Positions 13,546 to 27,793 are shown, counted from the stretch's first letter. The stretch is 64,000 bases of DNA from Paramecium tetraurelia (GCF_000165425.1 NW_001799566.1:1-64000); one strand, 5' to 3'. Program-made: numbers and translations. Notes: generated by a model from the letters alone, not told the origin.

Positions 13546-13750
13546 TTTTTGATTGAAGATATTTTTGTTCATATATTGCACTAAATAACGATAAGACGAG
13601 GTAATTTAAGAATCAATGTTATGGTGCATTACTATATTAAACTGTTGCATATACATTAATAAATATGTTCAAAAAAATGAATTTAAAGCATTTTCATAGC
13701 AAATGAAGTACTTCCTCTGAATCTTTTGTCGTAGTTCATTAGAAACTAAA

Positions 13751-15848
13751 ATGCAATTACTAATTACTTTACTGGTTCTCTCTATTGTTTGATCCTTAAA
13801 CAATACAGATCATTGTGAACAGAGCATCCAAAATCAGGAATGATGCCATCACTAGACAATAATTGAGAGCCAGACTATCTGCATCCTCATCTAAAAAAAA
13901 TTAAGCGCATAACTTTCGAATCTATGAGTAACTGATTATTGTAATGATTGTCAGAACGCTGCGACACAAAAAAAGAAATGATGAAAATATCAAATAAAAA
14001 GTGACTATTTTTTGAGATTTGAGTTCTGCTCCGAATATCCCATTACAACAATTTATGATTCTCAAAAAATGAATGATGTCTATCAACACCAAGTAATAGA
14101 GGATCCCAAAGTTATCTGGGTCCTATTGTAATTCTTCGAAGTATATGAATGAATGATAGGCCTCTATATTTACCAATGATACCATGTTGTATATGGATAA
14201 CACCTTGAAATATCTGATAATAATACAATAAGGATTGAGTTTGCCAGACTAAATAAAGTTCTTTTGGCTTTCAATTTTCGATCCTCATTCACAATTATTC
14301 TAACCAAGTCTTTGTGGATTTGCTTTTCATCTCTATCATGCATTTCAGAGGCAAAAGATACTCCTTGAATCTATCTCATGATTATCTGATGTTCATCCTC
14401 AATCTTATTCATATATAAATAATCATAAACATTGATTGTAAGGTAATATTCTAATTTTAAAAATTATTCAATATATGCAAAAGTAAGTTTATCATCATAA
14501 TTAAGAGAGGAAATAGATAGGGCACTAAAATATTTCTGTTTCAAGTATACATATTACAACGTATTTGCTTTGATATTTTCATTATTTCAATATGATTTAC
14601 TCCCATTTGCTCTACCAATTGGATTACTGATTATTCAAGAAGTTATTTGTTGGATTTGCTTTTCTAAAAGAAATCTCATATTGTCACTGCAACATATGCT
14701 TCAAGTTTTGGCAGCCATTTTTATAATAATTCTCTATTATATCGATTTGTATTACTATATTTTTGTAAACTTGTTTGTTGTTTTCACAACATTCCTTGGA
14801 ATCAAATGGAGTTGCCAATAAGATAATTAGCATGAATATTCGACTATCTTTAGATATGTAAAAATATATATAAATCATATTAATAGCTCCAAGGGTTTTA
14901 TAGTATTTCAGTATTGATTGCTTCATTATGTGTGACAATTAAACTCAATCAATTAGTCAATTGGACTTGGTCCTAAACCTTTTGGTGGTATTGGATGTAT
15001 TTAAGTGCTCTAATAGGCAGTGCCTTTACACTATTAATGATCCTAATTACTAAATTAATTAATTAATTCTACTACCATAGAATATCTCTCCACTCGAATG
15101 AATGTAAAACATCAGTCTTTATTTAGATAAAACCTTGGTTTGGTCTTTTTATCTTTTTTCAATGACCAGCGTCTTATCTGGTATATGGATAATAAATACT
15201 TTCAATCTAGTGGGAATGAATCTAAAATTGGATATTGGAATCATTGTATTTGGTATACTTATTGGATTCAATTTGGTTGTGTTTGCAGGAACTCTTTTTA
15301 TTTTGAAAGACATTTCCATATTCTTAACTACCTTCCTGAACGCTGATTACCCACAAAGAGAATTACCATGTAGTCCCAGAATGGATGAAATTAGAGTCAA
15401 ACAAGATTTGAAATCTCCAATATTATTGAAAAAATTGTCATCTTCATATTTTCGTTTAGTAACTTCATAAGAATTCTTAATGTATGCTAATACTAATAAA
15501 GAAGAACTATTTACTGAAAGAGCCAATAATCTGTCATAAAATATAATTAGAGATGTTAATTAGGAAATTAAAAGAATCAAAAAGTCAAAGTAAAAAACAG
15601 ACATAGTTCTTGAAACTCAGAAAACGTAAGCTGCTAGTATTTAATGCATTATTTGTTGTGAAAAACAAGCCAATGCAGTATTGATGAAATGTGGTCATGG
15701 TGGTATATGTTACGAATGCGCGTTTGAAAGTGCATAAAAAAGCAGGGAGTGTTTTCTTTGTAGATAAAGAGTCATAGAAATATATGAAATTGATTAAAAT
15801 GAATAAGGCAATTATCTTAGAGTCTATAGTAAAACTAGAATTATTTGA
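13751..15848 (+). CDS. Multi-pass membrane protein with C-terminal RING finger (5' half with unresolved frame breaks)
   Basis: The 3' half is secure. Several membrane spans (about 14570-15310) are followed by a coiled region and a C-terminal RING of the C3HC4 type: CIICC, MKCGHGGICYEC, CFLCRQ, ending at TGA 15846-15848. Two introns there restore the frame: 29 nt near 14860-14888 and 23 nt near 15105-15127. This makes it a probable membrane-anchored ubiquitin E3 ligase. The 5' half is uncertain. An ATG at 13751 gives a signal-like start, but in-frame TGA codons and phase changes at about 13790-13985 and about 14379-14390 cannot be removed with ordinary short introns. A 19-nt intron at about 14140-14158 does rescue one switch. 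It may be a pseudogene or contain sequence indels, or the start may lie further in. Confidence 0.6.
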
Positions 15849-15904
15849 TTTCCTTATTTTATATATATTTAGATAGAAATTATATTTTACTTTATCAAGA
15901 TTCT

Positions 15905-16141
15905 ATGGAATCATTCTATTTTCAATATAAAAAACAAATTATCGAATTAAATTTAATTTTGCAATTGAAATTAAAAATTAAAGTTATAATGGCTAATGCC
16001 AAATTTGAATAAAAGATCTTCTTATGGTTAAATAGATATTTTGAAATTAATCAAGAGAATTTACAGAATGATAACTCGATTTAACTATTTGGAATACATA
16101 AGGACATTAAGTACTATGACAATATAATTATTTATGAATGA
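15905..16141 (+). CDS. Small hypothetical ORF (78 aa)
   Basis: An ORF of 78 codons from ATG 15905 to TGA 16139-16141 sits in the gap between the RING gene and VAC14, which converge here. The text is mildly hydrophobic and basic at the N-terminus and then looks ordinary (an internal Met at 15989 is an alternative start giving 50 aa). It ends only 18 bp before the VAC14 stop. No family is recognised. It may be a real small gene, part of the RING gene's 3' UTR, or chance; TGA-free runs of this length are not rare in such AT-rich DNA. Confidence 0.3.
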
Positions 16142-16159
16142 TATTAATTAAAACATTGA

Positions 16160-18452
16160 TCAATTTAATTCTTTTTGTTTTGATTCTTAATTAATACACT
16201 GAAGTCGAATGTCTCTAAATTATGTCAGTAATTTCTAAATATCCAAGAACTCTTCTGTTTCCATTTACTTTTCTTATTATAAAGACTAAATTTATGTATT
16301 TGAAACATTCTTTAGTCTTTATCTAAGCATATTAAAGGCTGGTCCTTATGGCAATAGCATCATTAGGCCAAACAAACACTTCATTAAAAAGGGGTGAGAA
16401 TCATATTCCAACAATTATAATCTTAAGACTTTAATATTTATTTATATTACAGATGAATACTGGTGTTTCTAGCACATTAATTAATTGGGCTATTTCTAAT
16501 AAGATGTATTAATTGACTTCCACTTCTGAAAAACTAATTATTATATTATAGGCCAACTCATATTCTTCAGAAAGTAAACATAATGTTATCACACTCATAG
16601 AATTGTAACAAAATGTTCTGTAGAGTGTTTCAAAGATTTCTTAATTATGTTATCTTTATTTCTCATCTTTTTCATGCTTCAAATTTCTAAGTATGTTTCT
16701 AAGATTTTAAAGTTCTTTTTCTGAAATCAACAAGGTAGTTAATGTCTAAACAGTATTACTGATGAACAACACGTCATTATCTGAGTATATTTCCAATAAT
16801 TTAGCTGTTATTGTGAAATAGACTTTTTATGGATTAAGTAGAGAACATAATTTTTTAAATATTTAATCGCCTTTCTTTTCAGATTATTCTTAATTTTTAT
16901 GAAGCATAGTCAATATTTTATCGATTACAATTTCAAAATATTGGCTATGCATTGATATATTTGCTAACACATCCATAATGTTTTAGACAATAGCGGATTC
17001 CGAATCTGCCAATTTATCAATGAGCTAGTTAATTTAAATAAAAATACTTTTGTTAATATATCTTCGATAGTTGGAAAGAGAGACTCAGAATACGTTTCTA
17101 ATAAGTGTTTCATCCATATCAATGCGGATTCAGCTGTATTGCTTTTTTTATCAGTTAGCATCTCCTTTATAGTTGGCACAATGTTCATAAATTCTACAGA
17201 CTAATTTTTGACTCGTTCCATGACTTTTAGTAATAATTCATTTGTTTTCTAAGCAGCCTTCCTAATCTCTTCTTCTTCATGAGAAAGTAAAATCAGAATT
17301 GGACCCAATATTTAGCTTAAACTGTTCAAGATCGTTTTTCTTAAAGGTGATTCAAACCCTCCTAAATATTATTGCATTTAATTCTTAGAAATTGGAGAGG
17401 TATTGCTTCTCAAATACTCCTCTTGCTTTATGTGGGAGGTTGAATGTTGTAATCCCAACTTCCCTTTTTATTCCTCTTCCAATTCTTATTAAAACACTCT
17501 TAAATATTCAAAAATCCAGAGTAACGAATTTAATTTGGCATAATTGTTTTGATTTCCTTTCATTTAACAAATCTTTAACAAAATTTCTATGATCTATTCA
17601 TTTACTCTCTAATCCAAATTCACTTTTATTTCTACTTATTTCAAGAACTCATTTGCTTATAAGTCAGCACCATTACGAACCTCTCTAGTAATACTCATTC
17701 ATTTTACTTGTTTGATTCTCCTAACATCATGAAGATGCCTTCCAATATCATGGGGAAATATATGTACAAATCATTATTGTGACATTGATTCAAGACCTTT
17801 ATCCATCCAAGTAGGAATTGTCGAACAGATGTCACTCTCGACTTCAATTTACTCTATAATTAGGTCATAAAAGAGTTTAAGTTAAAATAACATGTTTTTC
17901 CTGGATCTGAAAATCTCTCCTGGACTGCTATTTGAACTTGGGTCTTTAATTATGCATCCAGCAAGAACATGGCTTAAACAATTTAATTATCTTGTTCTGC
18001 TGATCTTCCCAATTGTTAATCAAATATTTCATTAAAATTAAGAAGGATCATTGTTTTCATAATTTTGGTCAATTACAATAAACATTCAACAGCATATTAT
18101 CTGGCCTTGTCTTCTTTATCATTTAAACATTCCAAGATTGGTTACGTCAGGTCTTTGACACACCTTTCAGCCAATTGTGGAAACTATATATGAAAATCGC
18201 ATTTACTTCCTTCACTAGAATTTCAGCCACTGTCTAAATGGCAAACATCCCTTATCTTTTTAGGTACAATTGGGAAGATGATGTAAATTTGATTTTTAAA
18301 GTTTCTATTATTTATTTGATCAACAATTCCTTCCCGCTTTAAGCATAGGATTAAACTAATGATTTTAATTATTGGCATCCCTATTGTTTCTTATCCTAAC
18401 TTTTATCATACAGGAGTTTGATGATTTATTGAGGTACAACATTGTCATCCAT
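16160..18452 (-). CDS. VAC14: VAC14 homologue, scaffold of the PIKfyve/Fab1 complex
   Basis: HEAT-repeat scaffold that binds the PI3P 5-kinase (Fab1/PIKfyve) and the Fig4 phosphatase on endosome/lysosome membranes, controlling PI(3,5)P2. The translation aligns with VAC14 along its length. The N-terminus has QQIIKLLYDKSQDKKQ, then ILECLNDKEDKARQYAVE, and a mid-region QFLLGWIKVL...ILEGIFMMLGESNK matching the family's 'ARQFIISWILVL...ILDGLFQILGDN'. The C-terminal Fab1-binding region includes LYRTFCYNSMSVITLCLLSE and FLMKCLFGLMMLLPQ. Four introns fix the frame: 18184-18206, 17685-17707, 17025-17047 (23 nt each) and 16429-16450 (22 nt, ending AAG). Spliced length is 733 aa, close to the 780 aa of the human protein. 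Confidence 0.93.
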
Positions 18453-18645
18453 TAGAATATATAAGTTTATTATTAAATTTCATAATTTAAAGTGAAAATG
18501 CATCATTTGAATACAATAATTAGTAAATATAAATTATCTTCTATAATCGTTAAAATAACAAACTGCTTTAAGATTGGAATTCAATTGTAATATATTTTTG
18601 GTTCTTTGTTCTATCTCGTTAATATTATAATGAGATCTCAAATTA

Positions 18646-21600
18646 ATGAGACAATTTTGTTATAAAATAATTTCAATAAAAATGAATTGGAAAATTTTAG
18701 GGGACTTAATTAGTTTAATCATCCAAACCAACCTGTCACCTTCCCTAAATAATTCATTTTTTACTAGTTTTCAAATTACATTTTATTACCTGCAATTAAC
18801 ATACTTTTTGGTGAGTGAAAATCATGAATACATCTATCGCCTGATTAATGGTTTATCTGAAATTAGTTTAATCACGCCAATATTTATAGATTCATACGCC
18901 ATAAACATGTTAATTGGAGTTATCATAATTTTGATAAATGTTGTACCTTATATCATTATCACATACAGAAAGATTACTAATACAAATCATAACATCTCGA
19001 AAAGCCTTTTGCAAGTAAGAATATTAAATATATAATGAAGATGACAACAATGATAGTGAATTACTATTTTCTTTATTTTTCATGGTTTTTATATTTGCCA
19101 TAACTCTACTACGTAGGTTGGAATTACATCCATTCAAGTTCTTCACTCCTAATTCTAGCATCAGTGGTGTTAATAGTTACAATTCTAAGTCTTATAATTT
19201 CAAATGTCTATTTTATTAATTTTGAATTCAACGAACAACATTTGAGAAAGCATTTTTCATATAGTGACCTATTGGCATAATTGTTAATGATACCAATGGC
19301 TCTCCTATACTTGAATAATGATAGCACAACTCAACTTATCAGTAGGATTCTCCATGGTTTAATACTAATTATTCAGATCTATGATGCATACTTCTCATTG
19401 CCCTTAGGGTAAGATACTAAAATAATATTTTAGGTTTTCTGCATCAGGTTTCACACTAAATCGAGCGTTGATGACACATTCAGTAATTTTTACATTCTCT
19501 TCAATTAAAGCTCTCAGCACTGCTAGTCCTTATAGCTTAGCCACAATTATGTTGATAATGCAACCTGTAGTCTAATATTTGTTTTAAATTCTTTTTGAGA
19601 GTAAAAGATCAAATGTCTATATATCTAGCAATATCACTAAAAATCAATATTACGACTTGCTTTATATTGAAGATTTTTTTGAATTAAGTTAATTGGCATA
19701 GAAGAACAAACAAATTGAAATTGAATTTATTTAAAAATTGGTTCTACACACAAATAAATGTAATTCAACAAAATGTTAATGTCGGAAGATTGAACCCTAA
19801 AATATTCTACAATTCAATTAAATTGTTATAATGATATCATGCTTATTTAAGGGAAGCTTTGAAAAATATAAACACAATTAATCAAACTTAAGAGTGTTTG
19901 AAATTTTTAGTCTCAAATTCTTAACATTCATTAACAAATACAAGCACAATGCACCAAAAAGTTATTAGGAATTAAAGATTTTATTTTAAAAAAAGAGAGA
20001 CTACTCATTCTATTTTATCTAAATGTGTCTTGTATTGCAATAGATTTTGTAAACATAGTTAAGGAAAGATGAAGACTACAATATTAATAAGGATACTCGA
20101 GTTTCTAATGTGAAATTATAAGTGAGTAAAAGTGAACACAGCATTGTCTAAGATCTATATTAAATGGAATAAGTCAAAAACAATATAATACCGTTATTAG
20201 TATAAGTAGGGTAATTTAAATTGTAGTTTTGGAAATCTTTCAAAGAAGGTAAATTTTCAGAATATTCTTAAATTGAGAAAGAAGTGAGAAAATTGTAATC
20301 ATTGAGAGACAACCTGATTTTTTAGTTTAACGTGTATCAACCCATGTTTTATCATAATGGGAGAACCTTCAATGTTTAATTTCTAAAGTTTAATGCTTTG
20401 ATTAATCTCCTCCTATTTAATAACCTAAGAAAGTACTTTGAAATGGAGAAAGGTAAATAATGTAATTAATGATATAATAGAAAGGAAGGAAATCTTATAA
20501 TTTGAAAAAAGCATGAATTCCTTTGAAATCACGAATATCAATTTCTTTAAAGGAGAAGCCATCTCTGTAAAAGTGTGCATAGCATTTGGCCCCAATATTG
20601 GAAAAGTGATGAATAAGGTGATCTCTCCTTTGATTCCAAAGTTCTTTGGATTTGGCCATTTCCAACATCCACTTAATTAGTTTATTGATTATACTAAGGG
20701 CAACATAAATCAGTTAATGCCAGCTTGGCTTGAACCAGTTCACGATGAAATGATGCAAAATTATATTAGAAGAGGTGTAACAGCAAGGATAGGAAAGTAT
20801 TTCTAAACCTTTGCGAAGCTATATGATAAAACATTGATTAAGTGTCAAGTCTATTTGGCTCATAATTTCAGTTAAGAATTGGAAGATGATTTTACAATGA
20901 TCGGATGTCTTAAGTCCCTTGAGGAAGAATAACCTAAATTTATAGGGGAAGATGGAAAACGATTGAAAAATGTAGCATTCAAAGGGTATTAGCATGTATT
21001 GTTTGATTTGAATGGAAATATCATTGGAATTACTAGGGGGCTATATAAAATGATAGAGAAAATGTAAAGGTTAGTAGTTAATAAGGGAACGTATCATGAA
21101 ATAGATGAATTTAAATCAAGCAATAATATATCAAAATCTGAATCTTCATAAGAATCTGAGAGGTAAATGTAATTAATATGATAAGTTATAATGCATTCGA
21201 TTAAAAATGGTCCAATATTGAATTATCAATCGATGATTTCTACCAGAAAGTGTTAATTTGGATGATTTTACCATTTATTTCTAGGGAAATAGAATCAACT
21301 GGCATAGAATTCTTGATGAATGGATAAATTCCTCCAAAAAATCGATATTAGAATTTAACTGATTTAGACATCAGTAATCTTTTAGTGTAAAATAAAGAAA
21401 CCTATTTATTTATCCCAGAAGATATTAATTTATTTGTTTAATAATATGAAAAAATACTGTAAAAAATATTTGATGATGTAAGAGTCTAATCAAATAACTT
21501 TTCCTAAGGAAGTGCTTATAAGGTTTCAAAAAGTGAAAATTATGAAATTGATCAATTCAATGCAGTAAATATTTTTAATGAAAAATTATGTGCATTCTTT

Positions 21601-24405
21601 TATGATGAACATTTGAAAAGACATTAAACACTTAATTTTGGTCAAACCAGGTAATCTGAATTGCCCAAAACTTAAGGTAAACCATCATCTCGATCTTCAA
21701 TACAAGAAAAACAATTAACAAATTCTGAAAGTTAAGAGGACAGCGAGTAATTGAAAACAAGAGCAGAAAGAATCTATCAAGACCGATATTCAAGATACAT
21801 AGAAAAATTTTCTCCATAAGATTTTCATCCTGTTCCGGTCATGTATTCTGTAAGTTATGAAGAATTTCGCTATAGAAAAAATGAAATTGATCAAAAATAA
21901 TAAATATTTGTTGTTGAATTGGTAGTAAATGAGTAATAACTACTGAATACAGAAAAGGGATATAGAAGACAATTGAGAGATACAATTAAGTAAATATATC
22001 AAAATTATCAATCAAAAAAGTAATTATTAGAATAATAAACCGATGAAGAAGAATCTATAAGTTTATAAGCTAATTTTAGTGAAGAGAAAAGTGTAAATGA
22101 TAAAGATATTAAAAATTATCAATTTCCTTCTCATCCTTCGCCCTATTTTGATGATGCATACACTTTTGAAAATAAAGAAGTCTTGATTACTGATTAAATT
22201 TTCAGTCCCAAGTAAGATGATAAGGGTGATTTTTTTTTGTTAAGTAACCGATCAAAATAAAGCAAACCTTTGTTAGAAATAGCTGAAAAAAACAGTAAAG
22301 AAACCAAAAGAAAGAATTAAGCTTCTATGCAATCAGAACATAGTGTAGAGGATGCATAATTTAAAGGGTCAAAACTCAATATTACAGAAAAAGAGATTGC
22401 ATAAAGTGTGTTTATTAAATTCAGTTAAAGAAAGTAACAATAATAGTTTTATAACGAAAACGAGTCTAAATTACCTTAAGAAAGCAAAGATACTTAACAA
22501 TAGGTGTTTGAAGAGTATTAAGTAAAATATTCAGAAAATTTAAAATTGTTTGAAACCTAATACAATCTAGTTTAAGCCTAACTGAAAATTATAAGTAATC
22601 CATATTCATATAGAATATAGAAGTATTTATTTTCAGCTACTTTTATTCTGATAGTTTGTTTTATCATGCTTATTTCAACATCCACTTAAGGATTATATGA
22701 TTTGACTGATTGCCTTAATTTAATTGAATTAATGATTACAACGCAAACTTCATTCTCATAAATTACACATAGTCTATATCACAATGAAATAACAAATCAA
22801 CTACAAATCAAAGATATGGAAGTTTTGAAATAGTTTTATTCCAATTAATTTTTTGGTTAACTCCAAGAACTAATCAACATATAAAATGATTATGCAATTA
22901 AGTTTAATTAAGCCAACTTATACGTTGAACAATTTTATGACATCGAAAATAGAATTTAATAAAATACATCTTTATCAGAAGTAATCCAATTAAGTCTCGG
23001 ATAATTCTACAAACTTAAACAAAATAATAGTAACCATTCAAATGTACTCGATGCTTCTCTGACATCTTCAGCAGTTGCTAATCTCAAAGAAATTGGAGAA
23101 CTTCCTTTAAAGGCTCACCAATCATGCTATTAAGAAAACCTTAATAATTACACATACTTTCAAAACATACTTATTGTCTTTATAGCAGTTACTTTTTTTT
23201 TGGTAATGATGTTATAATTTACTTAAATTCCTCTCATTTCAAAATTAAGGAGAAATCACAGAACTCTCTATAAAGAAATCATTTCAATTTAACCTTCAGA
23301 AGTGAATGATGAAATTGAAATTTATGATGCAGTAGTCAACACATTGAAAAAATCCATCTATGAGTGGATGCTTATAGATTTTGTATAGGAAACCTAAATG
23401 TTTGAAATCAATAGACAAAGAAGGTCTATTGCTCATACTCCAGGGTTAAAAAGGATAGATAATCCTGATCTTGGCACATCTCCTAATTCAAATAAAAAGT
23501 ATAAAAATAAGTTAATGGAAAAACTAAAAAAATCTAAAATGAATTAAAACAAATACATTACAATATTATTGGCTGGACTCCTTGTAATTTTAGCATATTT
23601 CCTGGTCGTCTTTTTTATAATCTTGATGCTATCAAAAGATATCATTTCCAACATTGATATTATATTCTAATCTAAGTTGGCACAATCCTCCATCATTAAT
23701 TTAATGAATAATTTAGACTTATTAGCTTATTCGACTCTATCAAACGGTATTTATAATAACATTATGAATATCAGTCAATTTAAAGCTTATTCTGCAATTC
23801 TAAATGACAACTCAACTGATATCTTTTTTGAGAAATACAAGAATTAATTGCTTTCAACTTTCGTGGATGAATCATTATATAATAACTTTAACATTTTGAA
23901 TGAGAAAAACATTTGCACAAAGGAAGTAGGAATTGATTGCTCATTAACTGATACTATATCGTTAAATCCTGGAATGCTTGCTTATTTTGAATAAGGAATG
24001 AGATCTCTCTTAACTCAAGTAAGTACGATTATAGCCCAATACCCATAATTTTATGAGACTGATAACGTTGTAAATTCTGAGTAAGTTTTCATTGAGTTTT
24101 ACAATAACTAAAATCATATGCTATACATTGATTATGGAAGTGAAATATTAATCAAAGCTTATAAATAACTCCTCAGTATTGAAAAAGATTTATATAATGA
24201 ACTGTTAGATGTATATAAAAAACTATTGCTCGTTTTCACATTAAGTGTTGGTCTATTTGGATTGATTATAATTTTCTTCTTAGGAAGATATTTGCTGAAA
24301 ATGTAAAAGGATTCTATCGAAACATGTCTAACAGCTATACTACTTGTATCTCCAAAAAGATATCTAAGTAAATAATTAGGCTTGATCATCCAAAAGGAAT
24401 TATGA
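18646..24405 (+). CDS. Giant polytopic PAS-domain membrane protein (paralogue A)
   Basis: A 1885-residue protein. An in-frame TGA lies just upstream of ATG 18646. The N-terminal 400 residues contain multiple membrane spans; a short conserved-looking block reads ITPIFIDSYAINMLIG. A soluble region follows, with a PAS-like fold around residues 550-760: NSFEITNINFFKGE, HDEMMQNYIRRG, GKYFQTFAKLYDK, and then FDLNGNIIGITRG. After a long charged linker come further spans (FILIVCFIMLIST, LIVFIAVTFFLVMM, ILLAGLLVILAYFLVVFF, GLFGLIIIFFLG). Introns at 19015-19040, 19409-19433, 20453-20480 and 21163-21185 (26, 25, 28, 23 nt) give an exact codon count. It is probably a sensor of an unknown stimulus. A relative with the same architecture lies at 32214-37054. 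Confidence 0.8.
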
Positions 24406-24512
24406 TTCATGCTCACCAGACATATTGATTAGATAACAGTTTAATCCAATTCTTTTATATTTATTTTTATAAAGTTTATTCATTCTAATTAAATTAAAAA
24501 AGAAATTAATAA

Positions 24513-26150
24513 ATGAAACGCGCCTCATCTCTAACTAAATAGTCTTCACAGACATCCAAAATTAGTACTCAAACCTCCTTTAAATAAAATCAAAAATATC
24601 AAAATGTAAAATCAAAGTACAAAGAACCAAAAAAGATTCCTGGATCAACACCTTATGATCCAACAAACAGCTCTGGCAAATTATCTGCAATATCATAAAA
24701 TCTATTTAGAATCGTAATTAGATTTAGTATTGCGAATTTTGCTGATTATATCAATTTAAGGTAAGTATGTTAAAGATTTTTTTATGAATTGGAATCCAAC
24801 ATTCATAATTTTTAATACATAAATTCTGCATAATTGCAGAATGTCAAGTAAGTTGTAGAATAGTTAAAAGTGATACATTTTAACTAATAAATTAATCGCT
24901 ATTCAACTTTTCATGAAAAAATGAACTCTATGTTTTAATATGGAGCTACCAAATTAAATTTGCCTGATAAATTAGTTGAATCCCTTTAACTTAATGTTTA
25001 AAGTGCAAGGGTAAACAAAAAATAATTCACTCCTTAAATACTCTTTAGGAAATTAAATTTTGCATCTCATTTATACTTCAAAATCTTATTAGATGGGATC
25101 CCTATAAATATGAAGAGCGATACTTATGATAGCATTCAAGTTTACTTCAAGATAGAATCTAAATATTTGAATTTATCAAAGGAGTTTATGAAAACCTATG
25201 AATGTTAAGAGATTCTAAAAAAATCAATTAATTAAAAAGCATTTACATATATGACCGATGGTCATTATTTATTCACCTATTTTGAGAATGATAAATAAAT
25301 GTTATATTTTTTATGGGAAAATTCAACTGTAGATTTAATGTATTATTTTTGGAAATAATTAAAGTAAAAGTACTTTTGGGTAAACAAAGGACTAATCTAA
25401 AAATAGTATAAATCAATTATGGAATAAAGATCCAAATAAAATTTGTAAAATTCAAGAGCCCTTTCAGAATCAAAATAGAAATAATAAATAGATGAAGATA
25501 GTGATGATGAATACATATCATTTTAATTGTAGAAATAAACAACTTTAACATTGCCTTAAATAAAATCGCCTTAATAATAATAATAATAATAATAACAACA
25601 ATAATAACTTCCTCCTAAACCAAAAAAAAAAGTATCAACATTTTTAAAAACAAAAGTTATTTAAAATAAGATCTAATATGCATCAATGAAAGATTATATG
25701 TATGATTAATAAGATTTTGAATTGATGATCAATATTCATACAGGAATAAAAGGATAAAATTTATTTTACTTTGTAGATACAAAAGCAATGCCAAAATTGG
25801 ATGAAGATTGTTTATATTTCACATATAAAATGAAAGAACATATAAATCTTTCATATAAATTTTATTTAGATAATAAGTTAGGAATGAAAGAAGCAGTTGA
25901 AAATTTGTTTTTATGTGATATAACTTTTAAAGATAGAGACGACTTTAGAATACTATTTAGTGGATTTGTATAAATGTTTAATGAAGATACAACATCAGTA
26001 GCTAAATAATATGATGTCTCTTATATGGATGTAAAAGAGTGGAGGTCTCTTAAGTTGTGGAATGAAAATAGGTTTGAATTAGTAATTTTATTTGGTACCT
26101 AACCTTCAGTTATTAAACTATTAGAACTCAAACTAATTGATATAAATTGA
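24513..26150 (+). CDS. Uncharacterised protein with poly-Gln tract
   Basis: A single-exon gene of 545 aa, starting 108 bp after the PAS protein's stop. I do not recognise the family. The N-terminal 60 residues are Ser/Lys/Gln-rich and likely disordered. Residues about 70-310 look folded and are rich in aromatic residues. A stretch of 12 consecutive glutamines, mostly TAA codons, lies at 25572-25607 followed by a Pro/Lys segment. The C-terminal 150 residues are again compact (including YMDVKEWRSLKLWNEN and ELVILFGTQPS). No signal peptide or membrane span is seen. A cytoplasmic or cytoskeletal role would be a guess. Confidence 0.75.
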
Positions 26151-26340
26151 TTAATGTTCTTATTAATAAATAATAACGACTTGGAAAACTATCAATAAAA
26201 TAAATATTTGTCATTTATTTCTCAATTTTGGAAGTCTAAAATAAGCCTAGTTTTGTTCAATCCTACTATCGATTTTAGTTGAGATCTAAGTCCTTCTATT
26301 TGTAGTTTCCGTTTTCATTTTAAAACCTGGCACTCTTTTT

Positions 26341-27793
26341 TCAGTCGACAATGGTCTAGTTTTACATCATGATTTACTTGTGATCACTTTTTTTGTCAGA
26401 TCTAGATAAATCATAGCTTTTGAGGTAATATTTATCTTCATTATCCTCGTCCTCTTAAATTAAATCAGCAGGTTTGAATTCATCAAGTAAAATTAGTTTT
26501 GGATCTAATGAGTCCAACTTTTCCCAATTCACAATTTAATGAGAGTTAGCATATAACCCATCTTTTCTTAGTTTTCTTTCTTTATAGCTGCTTGTTTTCA
26601 CATATAATGGTTCAAATAGAGTTGATCTGGATCTAGACTAATTAGTTTGAACTATTAATTTCTCTCTCAACTATTCCTATTTACTTTTTTTCCAGTCGTC
26701 TATTAATAGTCTTTTTGATTTAAGTTAATCTGTTGAATGATTTTCATATCTTTAACAAGATAGACCTTCAGGTTTACGAAAACCTGGTTGATCCTTACTA
26801 TTGAAAGGAATGTAGAGAGATTTGAATTATTTTCGAAATTCTTAAGTATCTACTTTCATGAATTTATAGAGTAAATTCTCGGCTATTTTAGGTTCTTTAT
26901 CGAACATTAATTATGAAAGCTCTTGTAATAATTGTAAAAAACTCATGTAAGTAACTTCGTTTTAATTTTTGTTTACTCTTCTGAATAAGTTATTCTAATG
27001 AATTATTTAAATTAAATACTAATTCTTTGAAAGATAAATACTTAGCCTTCACATTATTATCGTTATGAATAGTATTTTTAATAAGAATATTAGAATTGGG
27101 AGGCAGAATATTGTTTGATAATTTGCTAGTTTCATCTATTTTAGATTATGTCTTGATGTGATGAATCCTCTTTTCCAACAATCCAAATTGTCTACAGAAA
27201 ATGATGAATTTGCCCTCTGACATTGTATTTGATTCATGATTAATTCTATTGAAATCATCAGAAGGGCCACGAACATAGGATATCTTTGAATAAAATTTAT
27301 ATATTTCTTTAAGATGAGCTTGTATCTTAGAATTGGAATAGAAAGACTCATCAGTTTGATTCTACTCTTCAATCAAACTAATTTCTCCAAATTTACTATT
27401 ATTAACAGTGATTGGATCCAAAGTATTAAATTTTAATTTATCCAACTAAGTTTCAATAGATGACATAATGCGTTTGACAACTCCCTTGTCTTTTTGATGT
27501 GTGATTTGGGTTTCAATTATTTTGTACCTTTCTAATTATTATTCTAAGTATTATGATATGTTAACATATTCATTTTAAGCTTTATTTTGGTTTTAAAATT
27601 CATCTTATTTTAATTCGCTTTATGCTTATTAATGTCCAAATGCAAATAACTATTTTTTGGTTTCTTCCTTTTTTTATCTATCTGTTCGTTGGTGGATTCC
27701 AGTCTAATTTAATTTGACATCTGTTTATTAGGGTGTATTTAATTAGGTTTTTTCCATCTGCTTATCACTTAGATTAAAATTTTAGTTTAGCAT
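26341..27793 (-). CDS. Uncharacterised charged coiled-coil protein
   Basis: 476 aa in two exons; a 22-nt intron ending AAG (about 26956-26977) restores the frame before YMSFLQLLQEL. The first third is Gln/Lys/Glu-rich and coiled-coil-like. A middle region with FCRQFGLLEKRIHHIK and a helical block with KIAENLLYKFMKVD follow, then a basic Ser/Arg tail ending in an acidic DEDNEDKYY segment. There is no membrane span and no recognised domain. It converges with the polyQ protein, leaving a 190 bp gap. A structural or cytoskeletal function is possible but unsupported. Confidence 0.7.

Noticed and set aside
14001-14570. Idea that in-frame TGA codons in the RING gene encode tryptophan
   Set aside because: TGA is a clean terminator for all conserved genes nearby, and part of the TGA-rich text is explained by a wrong phase that a 19-nt intron corrects.
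15140-15346. 68-codon plus-strand ORF in the membrane part of the RING gene
   Set aside because: It is out of frame with the RING. The overlapping frame joined by the 23-nt intron near 15105 gives membrane spans and runs into the zinc finger.
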